Shown here in pieces: positions 36,141-41,014 of a stretch of DNA of 41,014 nt. The stretch lies in NCBI RefSeq assembly GCF_007004625.1, contig NZ_VIFV01000029.1, positions 1 through 41,014 on the forward strand. Direction: 5' to 3'. The notes below the pieces were generated by a model. That model was not told the origin of the DNA, made no database searches, and saw nothing but the letters and a program-made list of their open reading frames with translations. A program made the position numbers and the translations under genes. Numbering within the stretch: position 1 is the first letter of the stretch; the number at the start of each line of letters is the position of its first letter. The DNA is from Planococcus salinarum. GTDB lineage: Bacteria > Bacillota > Bacilli > Bacillales_A > Planococcaceae.

Positions 36141-37842
36141 ATTTCGTATAAGCAGCCACTTTGTTGCGTCCGGCCTGTTTTGCCCCGATATAGAGCGCGC
36201 GGTCGGCGTTGCGGATCATTGCCATGCCGTCATCGCTGTCATCCGGTGCGGATGACACGCCGATGCTCATCGTGATCTTGATCGGAATTGTGCTGCGGTC
36301 TTCGTCGAGATCGCTTTGGATCATGAATTCGCGCTTCTCGATTTCCTTGCGGATGTTTTCTGCAAACAGCATCGCGAGTTCCTTGCTGTAGTTCGGCAGC
36401 AGCACCACGAATTCCTCGCCGCCGTATCTGGCGACCGTGCCTTCCTTGCCGACGATTTCCGTCAGCAGATTCGCAAGGCTGATCAGGATTTCGTTGCCGC
36501 TCTGATGGCCGTATTTGTCGTTGATGCCTTTGAAGCGGTCGATGTCCATCATGATGACGGACAGGCTGCGCAATTCGCCGCTGTTGACCTGTGCCATACA
36601 TTTTTCCAGCGCCTCGTCGAGATAGCGGTAATTATACAATTTCGTCAGTCCGCAGCGCTCGCTTTTCGCAATGGCTTTTTGGACCAGCCCCGCTTTCTCC
36701 AGCGACACCGCAAAATAGGTACTCAGGATATCCAGTATCTGCAGCTGGTGATGGACGAAAGCGTGTTTCCGCTTCGAGCCGAGGACCAGTACCCCTTCGA
36801 TGCGGTTGTTCCGGGATATCGGCGTTGCCATCAGGCTTTCCGTGTCAGCCGGCATATACCCGCTGACGATTGCTTTCCACTGGGCTTTATTGTCATAGAT
36901 ATAAGAATTATTATTGATGATTGCGTTTCCGGCTATTCCTTCATTATATTTCACCGGTTCCACGTCCAATGACTGGAATTCGTTATTTTCAAAGATTCGA
37001 AGCATCAGGAGTTTTCCGTCGCGGTAGTCGATGACGTACGCATAGTCGACCTGGAAAAGATCGGCGACCTGGATGACGAACTGATCGAGCACTTCGTCCG
37101 TAGACAACCGGGCTGCCAGCTGGTGGCCGATTTCACCCGCTTTTTTGAGATCGCTGTTGACTTTCTCCGAATTATTATACATCCGCATGATGGCCGTCAT
37201 GGTGAAGAATGGAATACCCAATAGAAGAAGTGCGGTCAAACCGATATAAGTTTCGGAAATATAAAGGGCGATTGCCAACGGGAACACCAGCAGTGTAATG
37301 GAGAAATCCCAGATCGTGTCGACTGAGAAAAAATCTTTATGTTCGCCGAGAATTCGGACATAGACATACAGGATAATCTGATTGGAAATGACCGATACGG
37401 TCTGGAAAAGCAGGCCGAACAGCAGGATATGGCCCAAATCGACAGAGCCGACTTCGCCCCCGGCATACAGGAACGATAGGCCTGCCAGACTTGAAATGGC
37501 GAAGAACATCATCGAATTGAACGGAATCCGGATGAACAGGCTTTCGGACGTCCGAAGCCGCAGAATCACGATCAGCATCGTGATCTGTGACAGGACGACT
37601 TCCGCAAACAAGCCATATTTCAGGAAAACGGCAACAGTCAGCCATTGGACCAGATACGTCGGCACCCCGTTGATTTTCATCGGCAGCAGACACGCCAGGA
37701 TAAAGAACGCCAGATAGGCTGCAGCTTCGGCTAAAGGGATTACCGGGGGTGGATAGTATTGATAAATAAGGTAGAGCCCCGGAGGCACGACGAGAACCCA
37801 AAGTGTCCACAAAACTATTTTTCTTCTTTGAAAATTATCCAT
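36139..37842 (-). CDS. Membrane GAF-GGDEF diguanylate cyclase
   Basis: A 567-residue protein predicted to make c-di-GMP. About six to seven helices span residues 8-225. A GAF domain follows at about 240-385 (STDEVLDQFVIQVADLFQVDYAYV), then a GGDEF domain from about 400 to 565 with DIDRFKGINDKYGHQSGN and the active-site loop GGEEF at 474-478. The position of the RxxD inhibitory site reads GKEG, so the usual product-inhibition site is missing. The start ATG follows AAGGGAG. It is 220 bases upstream of the pilus operon, in the same direction but behind its own terminator; a link to pilus control is inferred. Confidence 0.92.
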   Translation of the reverse strand: MDNFQRRKIVLWTLWVLVVPPGLYLIYQYYPPPVIPLAEAAAYLAFFILACLLPMKINGVPTYLVQWLTVAVFLKYGLFAEVVLSQITMLIVILRLRTSESLFIRIPFNSMMFFAISSLAGLSFLYAGGEVGSVDLGHILLFGLLFQTVSVISNQIILYVYVRILGEHKDFFSVDTIWDFSITLLVFPLAIALYISETYIGLTALLLLGIPFFTMTAIMRMYNNSEKVNSDLKKAGEIGHQLAARLSTDEVLDQFVIQVADLFQVDYAYVIDYRDGKLLMLRIFENNEFQSLDVEPVKYNEGIAGNAIINNNSYIYDNKAQWKAIVSGYMPADTESLMATPISRNNRIEGVLVLGSKRKHAFVHHQLQILDILSTYFAVSLEKAGLVQKAIAKSERCGLTKLYNYRYLDEALEKCMAQVNSGELRSLSVIMMDIDRFKGINDKYGHQSGNEILISLANLLTEIVGKEGTVARYGGEEFVVLLPNYSKELAMLFAENIRKEIEKREFMIQSDLDEDRSTIPIKITMSIGVSSAPDDSDDGMAMIRNADRALYIGAKQAGRNKVAAYTK

Positions 37843-37888
37843 AGCGTATCTCCCTTACTGGGTTCTCTTCATGCCGAAGAAATTGGGA

Positions 37889-39079
37889 TTAATCGGGTCT
37901 GTAATGCTCGAACATCGAATAATTTTGTTTTCTTAGGATTGCCAAAAGATAAAGTGAACCCGTGACTATTGTCACTACATTTTTACTAAGTACAGGTAAT
38001 ATATCATAATTGTTTTGAATTGTCTTTATTTTACTGCTACTTTTTGAAAATAAAATCTCGGCCGGCAACGCCCGCTCATTTTCGAATTCCAGAAATGTGA
38101 AGTGATCGCTGATCGTTTCCAGCTTCCGCAGGATTTTTTCGTGCTCCTTATCTTGCAGCAAGCCCATAACCACGTGGATTTCGCGGTCCGGATAGGTTTC
38201 GTTCACGGTCTTGATGAGTGCATCAATGCTCGCTTCATTGTGTGCCCCATCGAAGATGACATCCGGAAAGACTTCTTCAAAGCGATAGGGAATCGTCGCT
38301 TTCGACAACCCTTTTATTGCCAATTCATCTTTAAATTGGAATCCGTGCAGGTTTTGCACCGTCTCCCATGCCAGCTGCGCATTTGCTTTTTGGTGCTGTC
38401 CTTTGAGTTTTAATCGGCCTTCATACAGGACTTTGGACTTAATAATATCTGAACCCATCGTTTCGGCTGTGGTACAGATTACCTTTTCCGCGGCCTCCGG
38501 CAGGTATCCGATTGCTGCCGGTTTCCTCCTTTTGATGATTCCGCCTTTGTGCCAGGCGATTTCTTCAATCGTTTCCCCCAGAAAATTGGTGTGTTCCAAC
38601 GAGATGCTTGGAATGACCGAAATCAGGGGATCGATCACGTTTGTGCTGTCGAACCTCCCGCCCATTCCCGCTTCAATAATCACGTAGTCCGGCTTCTGTT
38701 CATCGAGGATCAGGAAAGCCACTGCCGTCAGCAACTCAAAGTCGGTGAGTGGTGTCCCGATGTGCGACAATTTTTCCATGGCCGCATCAAAATCCGCCTC
38801 GCTTGCCGGCTGCCGGTCAATCTGCACCTGGTCATGGACGTCTTCGATGGCGGGGGAAAAGAAATTGCCGACTGTATAGCCATGCTCCATCAAGATGGCG
38901 GCGATGAAAGCGGCCGTGGAACCTTTGCCGTTGGTACCGGCGATATGTATGAAATTCTGGCCGCGTTCGGGGTTTCCCAGTTCCCGGAGAGCCCCTTCCA
39001 TTGCTTCCAGGCCCGGCTTGATCGAGCTGTCAGATGCTATATTCCATTTCTTTTTATAATGATCAAATCCGGCAATCAT
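37889..39079 (-). CDS. folC: Folylpolyglutamate synthase / dihydrofolate synthase
   Basis: Mur-ligase-family enzyme adding glutamate to folates (and possibly to dihydropteroate). The 396-residue protein has the P-loop GTNGKGSTAAF, the folate-binding region, EAGMGGRFDSTN, EHTNFLGETIEEIAWHKGGII and the C-terminal DGAHNEAS motif. It is somewhat shorter than the roughly 430 residues common in Bacillus, and its last 60 residues are encoded by more AT-rich DNA. The start is ATG 39079 after AGAGG; a TTG precedes it in frame. In B. subtilis folC neighbours comC; here the pilus locus and GGDEF gene lie between them. It is divergent from two ATP-grasp genes. Confidence 0.95.
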   Translation of the reverse strand: MIAGFDHYKKKWNIASDSSIKPGLEAMEGALRELGNPERGQNFIHIAGTNGKGSTAAFIAAILMEHGYTVGNFFSPAIEDVHDQVQIDRQPASEADFDAAMEKLSHIGTPLTDFELLTAVAFLILDEQKPDYVIIEAGMGGRFDSTNVIDPLISVIPSISLEHTNFLGETIEEIAWHKGGIIKRRKPAAIGYLPEAAEKVICTTAETMGSDIIKSKVLYEGRLKLKGQHQKANAQLAWETVQNLHGFQFKDELAIKGLSKATIPYRFEEVFPDVIFDGAHNEASIDALIKTVNETYPDREIHVVMGLLQDKEHEKILRKLETISDHFTFLEFENERALPAEILFSKSSSKIKTIQNNYDILPVLSKNVVTIVTGSLYLLAILRKQNYSMFEHYRPD

Positions 39080-39149
39080 CAAAAAACCTCTTTTCTATTC
39101 TTAAACATGATACAATTTTTTATAAGTATAGCATGAAGGTGGAATGGCA

Positions 39150-40013
39150 ATGGCGTTGGGTTGGATCATATATAATGGAAGTTTAATCTCTGAAAAATTC
39201 ATCGACCAGGCGCAATTGGTGGCGGAAGCAGCCGAACGGGCCGGGGTCGAAACACGCATCATGAAAAACAATGACCTCCTGATGGACCTGTCGACCGACA
39301 GTGATTTACCGGATTTCGCGGTCATGCTCGATAAAGACATCCTCCTCGGCTATTTTCTGAAGAGCCGCGGCGTGCCGGTCTACAACGACCCCGCGATCAT
39401 CGACATGTGTGACAATAAGGCAAAGCAATACATAGCGCTGGCCTCCGCCGGGCTGCCGATGCCGGCGACCATCATCGCACCCAAAGTCTACCCCGCTTTC
39501 TCGATCCGGGATTCCGGATACTTTGAAAGGGTGCTGGAACGCCTCGGCCTGCCGATGATCATCAAGGAAGGCCATGGTTCATTCGGCATGAAAGTTTACC
39601 TGATTGAAACCGAAGACCAATTCTACGAAAAAGTGGAAGCGCTCCGGGGGATTGATTTTGTGTTCCAGGAATTCGTCGAATCCAGCCGGGGCCGCGACAT
39701 CCGCGTCAATATCGTCGGAGGCGAAATCGTCGCCGCCATGTACCGCGAATCGAAAACCGATTTCCGGGCGAATATCACCAACGGCGGCGAAGCTTTTCCA
39801 ATCGACCTCACCGAGCAGCAGAAAATTCTTGCCATTGCTGCAGCCCGTGCAACCGGCGCCATTTTTGCCGGCGTCGACCTCCTGTTCGATGCCGCCGAGC
39901 AGCCGCTCGTCTGCGAAGTGAATGCAGCGGCTCATATCCGCAACATTTTGAACGTCACCGGCATCAATGTCGCGGATGCCATGATCGCCTATATACTGGA
40001 GGACGTGCGATGA
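39150..40013 (+). CDS. RimK-family ATP-grasp ligase
   Basis: A 287-residue ATP-grasp enzyme. The N-terminal half (about 1-95) is a RimK-like pre-ATP-grasp domain. The ATP-grasp region includes PMIIKEGHGSFGMKVYL, FVFQEFVESSRGRDIRVNIVGGEIVAAMYRES, the DFRANITNGGEA loop and the metal-binding VCEVNAAAH. These match RimK-type enzymes that join an amino acid, often glutamate, to a carboxylate acceptor. The acceptor is unknown. The start is ATG 39150, seven bases after AAGGTGG; an ATG two codons earlier is also possible. The stop overlaps the next gene (ATGA). Confidence 0.88.
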   Translation: MALGWIIYNGSLISEKFIDQAQLVAEAAERAGVETRIMKNNDLLMDLSTDSDLPDFAVMLDKDILLGYFLKSRGVPVYNDPAIIDMCDNKAKQYIALASAGLPMPATIIAPKVYPAFSIRDSGYFERVLERLGLPMIIKEGHGSFGMKVYLIETEDQFYEKVEALRGIDFVFQEFVESSRGRDIRVNIVGGEIVAAMYRESKTDFRANITNGGEAFPIDLTEQQKILAIAAARATGAIFAGVDLLFDAAEQPLVCEVNAAAHIRNILNVTGINVADAMIAYILEDVR

Positions 40014-40774
40014 TTCTATTGTACGAAACCCTTGACGCACAGCGCAATGAAGCTTTTATCATGGAACTCCGCCGTTTTGGTGAGTTCGGGCTGCTCTGCT
40101 GGGACGAATGGCATGAACCGGGTTTGTCCTTCCTGGCTGCCGAATTGGCGGGACAGACAGTGGTGTTCCGCTGCCGGCGCCCACAAGCTGCCCGTTTCCT
40201 TGAAGACCGGGGCATCCGCATCATCAACCGGGCGGAAGTCAATCGAATTGCCAACGACAAATGGCTGGCTTACCAACTTTTTTTGATGCTCGGTGTCCCG
40301 GCTATCCCTACCTACCGCAAACCGCAGGAATTTCCCTGTGTCGCAAAAGCCATCGACGGCCACGGCGGGACGGAAGTGGAAATCCTGGAGTCCTTGGATT
40401 CGGTGCCTGATTTTGATGCCGAAACAATTTACCAGCCGGTCGTCCCGCATACAGCCGATGTGCGAGCCTACGTCATCGGCGACGAAGTGGTCGGCGCCGT
40501 CAAGCGGAGCTCCGACAGCTCGTTCCGCAAAAACTTTTCGTTGGGTGCCGAAGTTGAAAGGTACACACTCGATTCGACCCAGGAAACCGAAGTGCTGAAA
40601 ATTGCACGCGCGTTGAAAGCCGATTACATCGGCGTCGACTTCCTGCTCCTCGAAGACGGCCGCCATCTCTTCAACGAAATCGAAGATCCCGTCGGCGCCC
40701 GCTCCTTCTATCAGACGCATGACGAGAATATTGCCGAGCTGCTGGTTCGGCATATTGAAAAGAAGAAGTGGTGA
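40010..40774 (+). CDS. Second ATP-grasp domain protein
   Basis: A 254-residue protein, shorter and more divergent than its neighbour but of the same general fold. It has an N-terminal pre-ATP-grasp region, a CVAKAIDGHGGTEVEIL lysine and glycine loop, YQPVVPHTADVRAYVIGDEVVGAVKRSS, DFRxN-like SFRKNFSLGAEVE, and a metal-binding segment DFLLLEDGRHLFNEIEDPVGA. It probably acts with the overlapping RimK-like gene, either as a second ligase or as a partner subunit. The TGA stop at 40772-40774 may be the first bases of an adjoining IS3-family element, so the natural C-terminus could be changed. I do not recognise the pathway. Confidence 0.82.
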   Translation: MILLYETLDAQRNEAFIMELRRFGEFGLLCWDEWHEPGLSFLAAELAGQTVVFRCRRPQAARFLEDRGIRIINRAEVNRIANDKWLAYQLFLMLGVPAIPTYRKPQEFPCVAKAIDGHGGTEVEILESLDSVPDFDAETIYQPVVPHTADVRAYVIGDEVVGAVKRSSDSSFRKNFSLGAEVERYTLDSTQETEVLKIARALKADYIGVDFLLLEDGRHLFNEIEDPVGARSFYQTHDENIAELLVRHIEKKKW

Positions 40775-41014
40775 CAGTGGTCAAGCCCCTCGTTTTTAGA
40801 CACCATCTAATTGTGTGTCAGCTGGCTAATTTTTTCACGTTCAAATAAGCGGCCGGCGTCAAATAATCCAGTCTTTTTTGACTGCGTTCGCCATTAAAAT
40901 AGGCAATGAATTTCGGCAAGTCGTCGATTACCTGACCAGCTGAATCGATTGGGAATAAATGCGGAAACTCTGTTTTTAAATGAGAGAAGAAACTCTCAAT
41001 TACGGCGTTATCCC
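40772..41014 (-). mobile_element. IS3-family insertion sequence, one end
   Basis: The segment from about 40772, beginning TGACAGTGGTCAAGCCCC, to the window edge looks like an IS3-family (IS150-like) terminus with its transposase gene reading inward from the right. The TG terminal dinucleotide is typical of the family. The exact boundary needs the other inverted repeat, which is outside the window. Confidence 0.75.
40818..41014 (-). CDS. IS3-family transposase OrfB, C-terminal fragment (cut by window edge)
   Basis: The last 65 codons of a DDE transposase. The reading frame begins DNAVIESFFSHLKTEFP, in which the E of IESFF is the third catalytic residue of the DDE triad. It continues with IAYFNGERSQKRLDYLTPAAY, a highly conserved IS3-family ending, and stops at 40818-40820. 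The rest lies off the right edge, so it cannot be said whether the element is intact. Confidence 0.92.
   Translation of the reverse strand, partial: DNAVIESFFSHLKTEFPHLFPIDSAGQVIDDLPKFIAYFNGERSQKRLDYLTPAAYLNVKKLAS

Overview
The window looks like chromosomal DNA of a non-sporulating, mid-GC Firmicute of the Planococcaceae (Planococcus/Planomicrobium type). Gene order follows the Bacillus subtilis block secDF-comN-yajC-tgt-queA-ruvB-ruvA ... niaR/pheA-thrR-obg-spo0B-rpmA-prp-rplU ... minD-minC-mreD-mreC-mreB-radC-maf ... comC ... folC, almost all on the minus strand. Several sporulation genes that sit in this order in B. subtilis (spoVB, bofC, spoIVFA/FB) are absent, while a Spo0B-like gene remains. 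The family assignment is an inference from synteny and protein character; no rRNA gene is present to confirm it.

Layout. 1-125: 3' end of a group II intron, abutting the stop codon of a LapA-like membrane protein gene. 0.5-8.0 kb: protein export (SecDF, YajC), queuosine tRNA modification (Tgt, QueA) and Holliday-junction branch migration (RuvAB). 8.1-13.3 kb: niacin repressor NiaR, phenylalanine synthesis (PheA) with ThrR/PheB, then Obg, Spo0B-like, L27, the L27-processing protease Prp and L21 behind an L21 leader. 13.6-14.5 kb: a NERD-domain gene with 21-bp repeats at its ends. 14.7-20.3 kb: division-site and cell-shape genes (MinCD, MreBCD), RadC and Maf. 20.4-23.1 kb: a plus-strand insert with an AbgT-type transporter and a small DUF5658-like membrane protein. 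23.1-35.9 kb: a complete Gram-positive type IV pilus locus: prepilin peptidase ComC, PilO with a LysM domain, PilN, PilM, major pilin, PilC, PilT, PilB, a VanW-family protein with heptapeptide repeats, a small membrane protein, a large PilX-like minor pilin and two further minor pilins. 36.1-37.8 kb: a membrane GAF-GGDEF diguanylate cyclase. 37.9-41.0 kb: FolC, divergent from two overlapping ATP-grasp ligase genes, and the end of an IS3-family element.

How the genes work together. The pilus locus is inserted between folC and comC, so the single prepilin peptidase at its edge probably serves both the competence pseudopilus and this pilus. PilM, PilN and PilO form the inner alignment platform, PilB and PilT the extension and retraction motors, and PilC the platform protein. 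No PilP or PilQ is seen, as expected without an outer membrane; a LysM domain on PilO could instead anchor the machine to peptidoglycan. The neighbouring GGDEF protein and the MshEN-like N-terminus of PilB suggest c-di-GMP control.

The most unusual non-coding content is a family of four mosaic hairpin repeats (about 3.3, 7.2, 22.4 and 24.0 kb) sharing conserved ends and variable centres. Two of them place a perfect 29-bp inverted repeat around DUF5658-comC. There are also two different sets of 21-bp tandem repeats and two copies of a GTCCAG-type dispersed repeat.
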